Origin: Pachyseris speciosa
Lineage: Eukaryota; Cnidaria; Anthozoa; Scleractinia; Pachyseridae
Assembly (NCBI GenBank): GCA_016490735.1
Contig: JAEMWC010000161.1
Coordinates: 124,001-188,000 of the forward strand
DNA: 64,000 bases
Reading direction: 5' to 3'
Shown: one piece after another, positions 9,409-24,400 of the stretch
Position numbering within the stretch: the first letter of the stretch is position 1
How the letters are laid out: each line of letters opens with the position of its first letter
Notes under the pieces: generated by a model
Seen by the model: the letters and a program-made list of their open reading frames with translations, nothing else
Told to the model about the DNA's origin: nothing
The model's database searches: none
Made by a program: the position numbers and the translations under genes

Positions 9409-12400
9409 CTGTTGGAGTAAGAAAAGGCACGCACCTTAGCTGGAGCTGTGGATTGGATCTGGCTTGTTGCTCTTTCTTAAATAGTCTCAGTCAATAAAAG
9501 TTTTCCAGAGTATCTAACAAGGAGCTATGTGTGGAGAGTTCTATTGCAAAAACTCACCTGTATTCTTGCATTCCTTGATTTTACAGGTTCGTGTTGCCGC
9601 AGGTTTTGAGGATGAATTACAAGTTCTTCCAGATTTTCCTGTCAAACTGTGCACACAGGACACCAATCGCTTTTGTTTTCCCAGACCGCACCTGGCAGAG
9701 CACTGGTAATGATCAAAAAACACACAACGAAACAAACTATTTTCTTTTCTACGAACAAGAAGAAAGGGTTGCGTCAAATGAAACAGCGGTGTTCAATAAT
9801 TTCTGAAACTTCATCATGCAGTAGTCGATGACTTGACGTGACCTAAAATTACGCCATGATTTCCAAGCAAATTAAGGCTACCTGGGATTCGCCTGCTTGG
9901 AAGGTTTTCGAAATTGTTGAAAAGATCGTCGTAATAGTGACTTAGAATAATTGAGGAAATAAAAGAACACTGAAATGATAAACTGGACATTTAAATTGAT
10001 GCTTTACTCATTACAAGCAGCGTAAACTGAAAAGCAGTTGTTTGGTCCACTAAAAGTAGTATAACCGACCATTTTAATGTAGACGGACTCCAGTCTTTCG
10101 GGTCTAAATAAAAGTGCACGCAAGTGGGAGGCTTTTTTTTTTGTGATTTAATGGTGGCTGGAGAGCAAGTCGGTTTTTCTGCATCTCTTCACAACTCTAT
10201 TCTTAATTGGTCACTATTAACTGTGCTATCTGCTATCAGGGTAAGGGGCTTGAACTGTTTGATTCCTTCGTCTTTTCTTCCACGAGGCAATGGCAGGCCT
10301 TCTTGAAGACAGTGTAGGGTGGCCAGGACACCTTCCGGCGATTTTATACCAAAACAAAACAGAAAAACAAGCAAACAAATTCCAACTTACCCTTCCCCAT
10401 TCCTTACTTGACCAAGTGTAACATGATCCTTTGAAACAAGATTTTCTTGGGCTGGGTTTCTGCCAGTGGGCACATTTCCCCTTAACTGGACAGCGAACAC
10501 TCCGCAAACGTTGTCCAACGCCACAGAGAGCGTGGCACTTTAATGAAATACACAAATGAGTAGTAAGACTTTGAGCTACCGATATCAAAATACACATTTC
10601 CCTTAATATACTCCACACATATGCATTGACTTGCCATGGGGTGAATAATAACGATGCTTTTTAATGTCGGAGAATGACTCGTACTAAGATGATTTTCTAA
10701 AACACGCAACTCGCTCCAAGATTTGAGCTGAAACTGTTTTGGCTATCTTAATTAAAAATCAACATTTTCTTATTTTTTCGTGATAAAATATTTTTTTCAT
10801 CAAGAGAAAACTTTCTTATGTTTCATACTTGTCCCATTTTTAAAGAGTAGATTTTATTGTTGACGATGTACTGGACCGTTAAGCCTATTCACCAAACCGT
10901 TCTCGGTTTTTCATTCATTCATTCATTCATTCATTCATTCATTCATTCATTCATTCATTCATTCATTCATTCATTCCTTCCTTCCTTCCTTCATTCATTT
11001 ATTTAGTTAGTTTTGGTTTTTGTTTTAACGGCACTACTTATGTCAATTTTCGTTTGACCAAGCCTCTATCTGTATAACTTACCTGAGACCAAGGACCTAC
11101 TATCCAATTTAGGTAGCAAGCCTTTTTGATACAGTTTTGGACCCCTGAAGGTTTGTCGCTGGGGCACAAATGACTGGAACTCTCAACGATGGAGCTTTCT
11201 CGGGTTTCACTCATGCACCGGACTGAACGATACTGCAGTCCTTGTCCACAAGTCTTGGAACATGGTCTCCAAGGCGACAGGGCCCACCTGTAAGAGGATT
11301 ATTATTTTCTTAGTCTATAGATGACAAATGTACTTTAACATGATTGTTTTGGCCACAGTGAAATGACAGTGATAGGGTCAATAAAGTTGTTGTTGTTGTA
11401 GTACATGTACAATGACAATAACTATCACCCCCCAAAATGTAAACTCCAAAAAGTACATCAGAAAAATTTAGCCCCAACTCTGAAAAAGTCCTTTGCCTCG
11501 CCACGTTATTGACATGCCTGAGTAATGCCCCTACCACTACCCCAAACAAAACTGTTGACATACCTCACATGGGCTCACTAAAAACTAATGATAATGTTAA
11601 GTATGTTTCTCGTGGCTGCTATATTGTTACACTGATGCTTTTGCATTTTTCATATTTGCATCACCATCAGAGGAAGCCAACAGTAATCAGCGTAATAGTC
11701 GAATATTGATCGACGACGAGAGCGATCAAATCCAGTAATTGTGACCGACATTGAGGGTTTAAAACTCGATTTATTGATACTTCAGAAACAAGTTGAAGAA
11801 AATATTGAACATCAGGAGGTAAAATGAAGAGTTTTACGATACAATGAACTATTCGATAGCAAAAAGTTGGGAAAAAAAACAAACAATCTTGAGTGCAAAA
11901 TACTTTCAAAAAAACCGTAAAAGAATTCACCGCGAATCAAAAACAAAACTTTTCAAGAAAACAAAGTACGATGCATAGGTCTCTTCGAGGATTCTTCAAG
12001 AAGGTGGAGAAATTAGACAATTAAGAAATGAAACATATTTTCTAGTAAGCTAGAAAAAGTAAATGTCCGTATAAAAGACAAAAAGGTGTACGAACCTGAT
12101 CGTTTAAAGCAGACAACAGTAACTGGCCGCGTTTCAAACCACAGATCAACAAAAAATTACAAGAAAAAGTGCGTTTCGTAGGTTTCTTCGAAGATTTATT
12201 GAGAATGTAGAGAAGCTAGAAAAACAACAAACATATCTCGTTGTAGGCTAGAAAAACTACTAAAACGTTTTGTCATAAATGTGCGTAGAAAAAAAGGAGT
12301 ACGAACGGTTGACAGCATTCAACAGGAATCGACCGCGCGTCAAAAGTCACAAAACAACAAAACATTGCAAGAAAACAAAGTACGAAGCGTACGAGAAGGT

Positions 12401-15400
12401 GGAGAAATTAGATAAGTAACAAACATAGCTCGTAGTAAGCTAGAAAAAATTGCTAAGCAAACTTGACATAAACTTCCGTAGAAAAGACAAAAAGGAGTAC
12501 TAGCCTGATAGTTTACAGCATTCAACAGGGTTTGGCCGCGGTTCAAAAATCATCAATCGATAAAACATTCCAAGAAAACAAAGAAAGTTGCATAGGTTTC
12601 TTCGAAGATTTTTGGAGAAGGTACAGAAATTAAACAAGTAGTGTACAAAAATATCTGGTAGAAGCCAAGAAAAATTGCTAAACAATTTTGCCATAAATGT
12701 CCGTACAAAAGACAAAAAGTAGGTGCTCCGCTATAAATTCATCTTTGTACATTGTGTTAATTTCAATCAAGATGACAGAAGAACTGTCGAAGTATTTCTG
12801 AAAATAAAAAAGTTATGTCTTTTCTTAAAAAATATAAATGCATCTATTTTAAATAGTTGTTGATAGTTGTTTTTTTTTTTATGGCATTCTCTTCGGTGAA
12901 AATAATTTGTATACTATCCCGCTGTAATTTTAATTAGTCGAACTACGTATTTAATTAAAACAGGGTCCGCACCTTGTTGTGAAGATTGATTGTTACACAA
13001 GGTGTCCGACAGGTTTCACACTTTTTCCTTTCGCGATGAAGCCATTCTACTTCGCCGTCTGTCAGTAATCATTGCCATTTCTTTTCAGTTGTCTTTAGGA
13101 CCATGCAAAACTACTTTTTATTTAAGTGCACCAATACCAAAATTTATTTCGCTAAGATAAATCTTTGCACCTGTTTGAAATGTATTGCGCTTTTTTTTTA
13201 CGAAATCTTGACTAGTTACATTTTTACTGCAACGGAAGTGACGTTTTGTTTTGTTTCTTGATGATTGACAATTTTTTTTCCTAATGAGCCTCGTGACCTA
13301 GTCGAGCTTAGATTATCGGATTTGAGAACGTGATCGACTAGTGAAACGCCTTGGAATTGTGATTGTGAATGAATGATTTAGAGAAGCACGTTTAACCCGC
13401 GAACGTTGGTAAGTGATTTAAGTAATTCATTGCATACCTGTAATATGATTTAGCACGGAGTCAATCGAAAGGTCAAGAGACTATTATAATATGTATTAAT
13501 GACTAGATCCGATCCACCGCATGACTAGTATAAATCCTGTGAATATCGCATATGTCTCATGGAACTATGATTGTAAATTAATTTCAGTTGACCATAACAC
13601 TAAGATGAAGAGAATACAGAACCTGTGAAAGTCTAGTTTTATGCGTGCACAACAAGTGGTTGAATTCGTGCCGTGAAATTTCGTGAACCAACTACACTGT
13701 CAACAACGAGGGAAGTGTTGATTGCGAACTCAGTGAAAACCCACGAGAACTTTGTGAGAACGTTGAACTAAACTGTGAACCTTTGACTCAATATGAGCAC
13801 TAGTCATGAAGACGAACTAGGAAACTTGATCGATTTAAGAAATAATGTGGAAAATCCAACAAACGAGCCAAGAACAGGTGTCTCCCAGGAAATATGCGAA
13901 GCACGCTCGGAATGTCGCGTCAGAAACCGCACTGAGAAGGGACTGGAATATGACCTCGAAGTGGCATCGAAAAAACGAGAACGAGCGCTGAAAGAACTGA
14001 AGTTGCGTATATTTTCTGCAAATACTTCTCTGAGAGAACGGGAGGACCTTATTAAGTTGAACTTTCTTAAAGGGACAGTGTCACGCTATTGTACCATCAC
14101 TTTAAAAAGCTTAAAACTGCCAATGCATCAGTGGAAACCTTAAAATAATGGTCTAGTTTTGTTGCCAAAGACTGTAGTACTACATTGACACCATAAACAT
14201 CTGTATTCCATGTAAGATGACGAGGATGGAAATGGATTGAAATTTGAAAAAACTTGCCGGTTTTTTCAAAATTTCAAGCTATGCATTGAAAAATAACCAA
14301 AAATAATTATTATGGTTAGCTCTTCTTGCTGAAATTTCATTGGAATTCATCTTGTTGATTCTGTAGAAGCATTTTTTGCACGATAACAGATAAAAGGCAG
14401 TAATTTTGGCAGAATTGAACCAAAAACAGCAAAAATCCCGGTGACAGTGCTTCTTTAAGGACAGTCTTGAAGCTGACTTGAATAACGCCCTGTACTACCT
14501 CGGTGAATACACAAGCGGCCCCGCAGCGAAGATGATATCTGGCCTACTTGGACTTAGGACGGACGACGCCTACAAGAGAGCGAGAAAAATCTTAAAAGAA
14601 CGCTACGGCGAAGCATTTAAGATCTACGAGGCTTATTGAGAGAAACTGTTAAGTTGGCCCGTATGCCATACCAAGGAAGAGCTACAAGAATACGTTGATT
14701 TCCTTGTGATGACAAGAGAAACCATGAGAACAGTTAAGTACTTAAACGAGTTTCTCGGCGATGCGAGAAATCGCAGCACGCTTTCCTTCGCACTATGTCA
14801 ACAAGTGGAGACAAAGCGCCAAGAAGGTGGAGCAAGAGAAGGGAAGATATATATTCGAAGATCTCGTTGAATTCGCCCAAGAAGCCTCGGCGGATGCAAA
14901 TCACCCTGTGTTTTCATTTGACGCCCTCAGCTCGATAAGAAGGGGACTAGAAAAAGACACGAGTCAGAAGCGAAGCACAAGGCAGATCCACCCAACCCCG
15001 GATAGAAGACGAGCCCAAGGCGTAGCCCTCTCAACCAATAGCAACGAAGCAAGGAAGCCAAACCCGAGTCAGAGTGCGCCAGAAGAGAAAAAATGCGCAT
15101 TGTGCGGCTGATCGCATGACCTTGAAAGGTGCAAAGAGTTCCTCCAAAAAACAGTAGATGAGAAAGATCATGTATGCAAACAAAGAGGTGTATGCTTCTC
15201 ATGTCTTCGGCAAGGACACAGAGTCAGAGAGTGTCAAAGGAGAGGCCAATGCGACGTCTGTAAGAAAACGCACGCGACTCTACTGCACCGACCTTACACG
15301 CAAGAGAAAAGGGAATGCGAGACAAGGGATCAAGCGACCACTAACTGCGTGAGTGTATGCCTGACAAGTGAATGCAACGGAACGACTACCTCCATGATAC

Positions 15401-18400
15401 TACCCGTCCGGCTGTATCACCGAAACAAACCCGAAGCTGCTGTGCAGGTCTACGCCGTCTTAGATGACCAGAGTGACACATGCTTCATAACCGAAGAAAC
15501 GCGCAAGAGTCTAGGCCTGGAGGGTCCCGAAATACCTCTGGAACTAGGAACCATGCACTCTGTAGAGACTGTAAGCACCCAAAGGCTCGAAGGCCTAGTT
15601 ATTTCAAGTTATGACAAAAGCGAGGACATAGAGCTTCCGAGACCTACTCAAGAGATCAAATCCCATCTCGCCGAGAACAGATTCCTCGCCCTGAGACTGC
15701 ACTTAAGTACAAACACCGCGCTTCTATCGCGGATGACATTACCCCGTATCAAGAAGGTTTAAGGTGGGACTTCTTATCGGAAACAACTGTGTCCGTGCTA
15801 TAAAGCCGCGAAGTCTTGTTCCAGGGAAACCTTCAGAGCCATATGCAATAAGAACTGCCTTGGGTTGGGGAGTGATTGGTGCCCCAAGTGGTGGGGATGA
15901 CAGTGATGATGATAATGCAACGCCACATGCAAACTGTCACAGGATAGCCACAAGAGAGGTTACTAACGACAGTCAATCGCCCACGCGATTCGTGACCCCG
16001 GAGACATATAAGGAAGTTATGACACCGCACACTATTCTACGCATGTTCGAGCAGGATTTCTCAGAAAGGCAAGTGCAAGACAACAGAGAGATGTCCCAAG
16101 AAGACAAGAGATTTATCGAGATAACATCTAGCGGTATCCACAAGACAGATGACGCTCATTACGAGATGCCGCTTCCATTCCGTGACCAAAGGAATGACAT
16201 GCCGTGCAACAGGAAGCTAGCAGAGACACGGTGGAACAGCTCAAGAAGCGCTTTTCGAAAGATCCAAGGTATAAGAAAGATTACGTAGCCTTCGTAGAGA
16301 AGATGCTGGAAGAGGGTCATGCTGAGAAGGCTCCATCAGAGTACAAGAAAGTGTGGTATATCCCTCATCATGGGGTCTATCATCCCAAGAGACCGGAGAA
16401 AATACGAGTAGTTTTTATTGTTCAGCTGAATTTGAAGGCCACTCCCTTAACCGTCACCTTCTGCAAGGACCAGATTTGACGAATTCCTTAGTTGGAGTAC
16501 TGTGCCGTTTCCGACAAGACAAGGTAGCGGTTGCATGTGATATCGAAGGGATGTTCCACCAGGTGCGCGTAAACGAAGAACATCGTGACTACCTCCGATT
16601 TCTATGGTGGGACAAGGGTGATACCACGAAGGAACCTGAGGGTATCGGATGCGAGTGCACCTGTTCGGAGCAACATCATCTCCAGGCTGTGCGAACTTGG
16701 CCCTTCGACAAGCCGCTCAAGATGGTGAGAGCGTTCACGGAGCCGAGGTAGCTACTTTCGTCAAAGAGAACTTTTATGTCGATGATGGCCTCGTATCGAC
16801 AGCCACAGTGGAGAGTGCTATCTCTCTAGTGAAGAAGGGAACGGAGTTGTGCAAGAGTGGAGGATTTCATCTGCATAAGTTCACTTCTAACGAAAGAGAA
16901 GTTATCGAGTCGATTGCAGAAGAAGACCGAGCGAAGAACATCAAGAACCTCGACTCTAACACCGATGCGCTACCGCCCGAACGTGTCCTGGGTGTGGAAT
17001 TGTGCATAGAAAGCGACACCTTTCAATTCCGAATCGCACTAAAGGACAGACCGATGACAAGGAGAGGTATCCTGTCCTCTGTAAGCTAGATCTACGACCC
17101 ACTAGGATTCGCCGCACCTTTCTTACTCCGCGGTAAGAGGATCCTACAGCTCTTATGTAAAGAAGCTATTGGCTGGGATGATCCGATTCCGGAAACAATG
17201 CAAGCCCAGTGGCAAAGATGGGTAAGGGAGTTACCCCTCCTAGAGAAAATGCGAATTCCAAGATGTTATAAACCAAAGGAAATGAGAGATATCAAGAAGG
17301 TCGAATTACACCATTTCTCAGACGCGAGCACCAAAGGATATGGACAGTGTACTTATCTTCGCCTCACAGATATCGACGATCGAGTACATTGCTCACTAGT
17401 AATGGGAAAGGCCCGTGTAGCCCCCTGAAGCCTGTCACAATACCAAGACTGGAACTGACAGTTGCACTTACATCCTTGAGAGTTAGCTGCACGTTGGGAC
17501 GCGAGCTGACTTATGCTGGAGTAGAAGAAGTTTTTTGGACCGACAGTAAGGTAGTAAAGGGGTATATCTACAATGAAGCACGTCGATTTCACACATACGT
17601 TGCAAACCGCGTCCAGCAGATAAGAGACCACACGCAACCCGAAGTATGGAAGTATGTCGACAGTGATAACAACCCCGCAGACGACGCATCTCGTGGCCAA
17701 AGTCCTGAAGGACCTCTCGATGGTTACGCGGGCCGGCATTTCCTTAGGAGCCACATGACGAGTGGCAAGACTTTGATGATGAGCCTCCCACCTTGCACGC
17801 AGACGACAAGGAAGTTAAGAAGACAACAGTTTTTTCCACGGTCACCATAGAGCTCTCTTACGTGCTGGAAGTGATCAGCCGATTTTCAGACTGGTTTCGC
17901 GCCAAAAGAGTCTTAGGAAGGTGCCTGAAGATCGCCAGAATGTGGAGAGCAAAGGCGATGAACGGAGATACGAAGCGCAGCGTGGTTGCAAAATTTTGAA
18001 GATCCTGTAACTGTCGAGATTATGAGCGAAGCAGAACGACTAGCCATCAAAGCCGTTCAGAATGAAGCTTTCAGTGACGAATTGAGCAGACTGAAGAATA
18101 AGGCAAAGCCCTCAAGCGCAGATAAACCCAGAGTGAAGAATAAAGAACTTAAGAACAGCAGCCCCCTCTACCGCCTAGACCCCTTCTTAGACGACCGAAG
18201 TATGCTCAGGGTAGGCGGAAGAATTAAAGCAGCAAGCATTTCAGAGGACGTGAAGCATCCAGTCATTTTACCTAGGGAAGGTCATGTTTCCTGGCTGATA
18301 GCAAGATGCCTCCATGAAACCGCCAATCATCAGGGGCGAGGCTTCACCCTTAACGAGATCCGCGCTTCAGGCTACTGGATCATCGGTTGCTCCCCATAGT

Positions 18401-21400
18401 TTCCAAGGTGATACACGAATGCACTACTTGTAAGAAACTGAGAGCGGGAACTGTGGAACAAAAAATGGCTGACTTACCGAGGGACAGAGTGACTCCTTCA
18501 CTTCCTTTCACCCACTGCGCAAGGAGCAAGGAGCTCAAGCGATATGGAGTCCTCTTTACCTGTCTCGCGTCCCGAGCAATCCACCTTGAGGTCGCCCACA
18601 GCCTTGAAACCGACTCCTACATTAACGCCCTGCGACGTTTTATATGCAGAAGAGGCCCAGTACGTCAGATGAGAAGCGACCAAGGCACCAACCTTGTTGG
18701 AGCGAAGCGAGAGCTGAAGGACGCGCTGCTTGAAATGGATAACAAGAAAGTTCAGGCAGAAATGCTAAAACTGAACTGTGACTGGTTTGAAACTAAATTG
18801 AACGTACCCTCAGCGAGCCATATGGGAGGCGTTTGGGAACGCCAGATCAGAACATTAGAAGCGTACTCTCAGCCCTCTTAAAGACGAATGGAAGTCAACT
18901 TAATGACGAAGCGCTCCGTACATTCATGTGCGAAGCAGAAGCAGTGGTTAACAGCAGGCCGCTGACTGCAGGCAACCTCACTTCAGCCGACACTGTGGAG
19001 GCCCTAACTCCAAATCACTTGTTGACGGGAAAGAGCAAGGTCGTTCTTCCACCTCCTAGAAACTTCCAAGAAGCGGACAAGTACGCCAACAAGTGGTGGC
19101 GACGTGTGCAACACCTTACTAATGAATTTTGGAGCCGTTGGAAACGCGAGTTTCTGCAGTCTCTCCAAGCTCGTCAGAAATGGTTCCGCCCGAGACGTAA
19201 CCTCGAACAAGATGATATCGTGCTGATCAAGGACGACAATGCTCCGCGCAACAACTGGCGCTTAGCTCGCGTGATAAGTGTCGTCCAAGATGAAGACAAA
19301 CTGGTGCGTAAAGTTAGTGTTGCAGTTGGTGATCCTAACTTGACCTCCAAAGGAAAACGCCTAGGTACTACAACAGTACTAGAGACCAGTCCAGAAACTG
19401 GTGCTGCTGATGTCAACTAGCGAAAAGTAAAGGCAGACCAGGGATTCCCCATCAGAGAGCCAAGACAAGACGATGAACCATTTAACAAATCTAAGCAACT
19501 GTGCGTGACGATGCTACTAGATGATGTGCCTACAACATGTGGGCAACAGGCACGAACTGTAATTACGAACTGATTTGAACTATGATTTGTGGATTTGGAT
19601 TATTTAAATTAACGTTTCAATTTAGGGGAGCCATGTTACTGCAACGGAAGTGACGTTTTGTTTTGTTTCTTGATGATTGACAATTTGTTTTCCTAATGAG
19701 CCTCGGGACCTAGTCGAGCTTAGATTATCGGATTTGAGAACGTGATCGACTAGTGAAACGCCTTGGAATTGTGATTGTGAATGAATGATTTAGAGAAGCA
19801 CGTTTAACCCGCGAACGTTGGTAAGTGATTTAAGTAATTCATTGCATACCTGTAATATGATTTAGCACGGAGTCAATCGAAAGGTCAAGAGACTATTATA
19901 ATATGTATTAATGACTAGATCCGATCCACCGCATGACTAGTATAAATCCTGTGAATATCGCGTATGTCTCATGGAACTATGATTGTAAATTAATTTCAGT
20001 TGACCATAACACTAAGATGAAGAGAATACAGAACCTGTGAAAGACTAGTTTTATGCGTGCACAACAAGTGGTTGAATTCGTGCCGTGAAATTTCGTGAAC
20101 CAACTACATACATTGACTTCTCATTTAGAACTTAGAACTTAGAATAAGTACTCCCATGAGCTAGAAATTCCTCTAATACTAGGAGGGACTGGTCAACGGT
20201 TTAGAGCCTGCGGAGGTGAGGGGGCACCTTTAGTGATCTAATGGCAGGCAAAGCAGACTGCTTAAAGACACTTAATGTGTCGTTTGACACAAGTACATAA
20301 TGGAGCGGATTCCTTAGACTGGGAAAAAAAGAGTAGTTAAAAGATAAAACATGAGCATGTAACTGTTGGTACCAGAGCTGGTGGCGTTCTAAGTTTGCGG
20401 TAAGAGCTTACTGATTCGGGAATATTGCAATTTACTAGGTTATTGTGAAACTTAAAAAAAAAGCACTGATTGGTTAAGAAGACGCCTCTGTTCAAGGGTG
20501 TCCCAGCCTAAGGTCTTAACTAGCTTGGAAGTACTTGTAGAGGTTTTACAATTGTTACAGACAAAGCGGGCCGCGTTCTTCTGGACTTGCTCAAGACGGT
20601 TAACATCACAGTCAGTGTGTGGGTTCCATGAGGAAGACGCAAATATAGGTTCATAGGCTGTTAAAGTTACAAAATCTGGCCATGATCTGTCCCTCGACTG
20701 AACTAGTAAGGTGCTTGGGTCTATTCTCGATTTAACGTCACAAAATGATTTACATCGCATTAAGTCTTTGTAAATATGGATGCAAAAAAGTTTGTCATGT
20801 CAGCTCGAGAATAGACCGACACCCCTTCTGACTCGGTCGTGTACCCAATGATCTTTCATTTTTGTACGTTTTGAAGCCAATAAAAATGTCAAAAACTAGA
20901 ATTAAAGGCGAAATTTTAGTGGCACTGGTGCAAAGTTTTGTTTCAGTAAAAAAAAAATACTTTGGTGTTAGGTGTACTTTAAGGTGACTATCCATGACAC
21001 ATTGATGACATAAAATCTGATGATATTGCCAACAGCCAAATACTCCCACTGCTTGAAAGTTTCTTCGCTTTTTATTGCAAGTACCCACCCACAAAGTGCA
21101 GAAAAGAGAAAAACAACAAGCACCAAAAGTGATTCGTGGTTTTAAAGTGAATTTGTAACCGATGCCTTTAGCATTTCCGCATAAGGTGATTTATATCCAC
21201 GTTCACTTTTGAGCGAAAACTTGTTTTCCAGTCTCTACGTTTCTTTGGCAATCGCAGATGTCAAATTTGTGTTGTTTCACAATCAAAGCTTTCTATTCCC
21301 CAATATTGTAAGAAACTATTGCAAGAAGGCTCTGAAAACCCAGTTACGCCTTCCACCTCAACTGGTTCACTGACATGCAAGACAGTATACGGATTTACCT

Positions 21401-24400
21401 CCACCAAGTGCTGAGAAAATCTTTTAGCGTGCGGAATCGAGAGGAATGACTTAAATAAAATTAACCTCTTACGTTTCAAAGCCACAGAAGAAATGAAATC
21501 AACGATGTTCAAATATAATATCATTCACCGAATTTTACCAGCGAATAGCTTTGTTATATATAGTGAAAAAAATTGCCTTGCCCTCCTGCCTCTTGTTCTT
21601 CTGATTATCAGACCATGTGGCTTTTGTTATACATTGTACGCAGGCAACTTCATTTTGGAATAGGTTCCAGGAGTGGTGCTCAGTCTCTAGTAGCACGAAA
21701 CTGCATGCTTCTGTCAGAATTAGAGGTAATGTTTGGAGTTATTCGCTGTCAAACCTATTGTTTAGCTCTCAATCATCTCATTATTTTGGGTAAATATTTC
21801 TTAAATGCCATAACGTACCAATCTGAAGATTTAGTCTCACTTGTGCGCGAAAAATATATATCTAGAGAAACACTTGGCAGTCACTTCTAATAAGGAGAAA
21901 GAATTCAAGAACAAATGGACATTTTTTCTGTCTTTATAATATTGTATTGTAGTGCAAGTATAAGTAGTTTAAGTATAGTGTAAGTGTGTACGTAAGTACA
22001 TACATATAAGTACATATAATACATACAAAATATGATAGGCAATAAAAACAGCATTGCAATTAGACCGACTGTAATTTAATTAGTATTATTGTATTGGAAG
22101 TAGTGCAAGTATAAGTACTGTAGGTATAGTGTAATTAGCAAGTATGGTGTAAGTATATATGTAAGTATAATATAGGTGCAGTAAGTAGTGTAAATAAAAT
22201 TCTATTTAAAAAGCTTTCGAGAGAGGTTATGCTGAACCAGAATTATATTATTACAACTGACAGAAAAATCTCTTTTACAACACTAGTTCAGTGTATTGAA
22301 TCGTTTCCCCCAGAAACGGCCAATGTACTTTCCCTTCCTTTTCATTATTTAGACCACCGATTTTAACTGAAATTTCTGTATGTAAAGCCGACTGCCGTTT
22401 AACAAAGACATTGTTTTTTGTTATTGTTCTTTCGATAAAAGCAGTTGGCAAGTTCCTTTCGGAAGTCTTCATTGTAGTAGGAATAAATTACTGGATTTCC
22501 AAATGAACTTGACAGGGACAGAAGCTGAATCCCCCAACTCAAGGCCAGCTTGTCTTCGAATGACATGTCGTCAAGATATCCGTAAGACCTGAACATACTG
22601 AGTAGGCTTGAAGGTCCTAAGGACAGCACGTATCAAAGCACAGCCACAAGGAGCATGCGCAATGCTTTGGACTTTGATCTTGCTGCCACTTTATGGATTA
22701 TTCCATTGCTGCATCGTTGATGCAAAGAGACGGCTATTCTTGTGTATAACACTAAAATAACGAGCAGAGGAACAAGAAAAGCAAGAACGAAATAAACTGT
22801 CGTGGAAGCTTGACCAAAGGCGTCTTGCGGAATGTCGCACATATTCCTATCAGAACCATTTTCAAAATCCACATCTCGTGCCTCCGGAGTCTCCTTTATA
22901 GAAATACTTCGAACACTTACAGCGCAAGGACTTGATACCATTACAGAGTACAAACCAGAAAAACAAAAAGAACCGATTTGCTATTTCAAGGTTTTCAAGG
23001 TTTTCATGGGATGTACGATGTTTTGGTGTCTGTCAAAGGCGATGGCAGCTAAACTAACAAATATAGCTGACCAAGAGCTTGTCGAAAAGAGTCTCAACAT
23101 TTTGCATTGGACGCTGTTAATTTCTGATGTCACAACAAGGGAATATACAACAGCCAGAATGAAGAGTGCGCGATAAACCAGTTCTGTTACTGACAAATGC
23201 AAGATGAAGAAATTTGATGTGTTTCTTCTATAGCGTTTCTTACGAACCATTACTAAGCAGATCGTGCTGTTGACGATGATTCCTAGGATTATCAAAAACA
23301 ATCGCTACTGACAGAAAAGTAAGAAACGATATAGGTGCCTCTTTCTTGGACCGACTCAGTAGAACTATTGCACCTGTCTTGTCAGGATTGGACTCTTCGT
23401 TCGGAGCGGAGTCCAATGCAGTTGGACGCTCTTCAGCCGTTGTATTTTGTGTTGCTCCTAGTGAAAGGGTGTCCATTGTCGTAATTTTTAGTCCTTTAAA
23501 AACCACCAGTGTTCAACTCTTACTAATGACTTCGGTAGCTTTGGCCAGTTACAGCTAGAGACGCTGCTCTTTATAATTAAGATTCCTTTTTGACGGGCAC
23601 CCAATAACTTTCCTAGAGAATATAATCAGTGATCGCGTTTAAACAAAAAAGCAAAGCCTTTCAAAACAGGATGTGAGATGCATGTAATTAAATAGTGAAT
23701 TGTAGTCGCCGGGACGAAGAGCAAACAATAAAGCAACCCTTTTTATATTTGTGATTTGACACTGGTGCAATACGCCTGATGGTCGTTTTGTTTTGTGTAG
23801 TTTTGGTGGGGAAGAGCTGTTGTGATTAATATTCTGACTTCGTAAAGTCCACGATCTTTTAGAGACAAGGAAGAATATTCTTTAATTTTACAGATCAATA
23901 AAGACTACTTGGGAAAGCTACATATATGAGCTTTTGTAAATACTGTTTATCTTTGCTAAGCTTCAAACTGTCTATTAATATATTTTTTTAAATATAGTTT
24001 GGGATCGAGTAAGTTTGTTTCCATGCACACCAGGGGATTTGACTTCTCATCGAAGAAACTATTTTTTCACTTGCGTAAAGTACGCATCTAAATACACCTG
24101 CATGACCACAAGAAATTCTTTTCAGAAATTCTTTTAACATTTACCATTAACATTGCCATTATAAAATGCATGAATGCCAGGTGTGAATTTCATGGGGCGG
24201 TTTTGCATTGAAGCCATAGCCCGCCTTGGTTCTCGACATTGTATTCACTTTGATGTTTGACGGTGAAATTCAATAACGTAATTTTGGGGCGTACCCCCTG
24301 CGAGCTACCTGGACGTGCAAAGTGAGGCGATGTTTGTTGAACGCATTTCTATCACAATTTTCGAGTTTCATATTTACTTGATAATACGAAAACGTGTTTT

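Larger units (their letters stand above)
13222..20108 (+). mobile_element. BEL/Pao LTR retrotransposon, degenerate
   Basis: Two 475-bp LTRs (13222-13696 and 19634-20108) are flanked by the 5-bp duplication TACAT (13217-13221 and 20109-20113). I count five differences between the LTRs (about 1%). One of them is in the terminal dinucleotide of the left LTR (TT for TG). A purine-rich tract (AGGGGAG) precedes the right LTR. The interior encodes BEL/Pao gag and pol in order protease, RT, RNase H, integrase. It has multiple stops and frameshifts plus a MITE in gag. The element lies in the ADAMTS intron between 26465 and 11287. Confidence 0.92.

Noticed and set aside
10402..10410. Alternative donor TCAA|GTAAGG for the ADAMTS exon ending at 10391.
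   Set aside because: It would remove the second Trp of the next TSP1 and leave the wrong phase for the exon at 9702.
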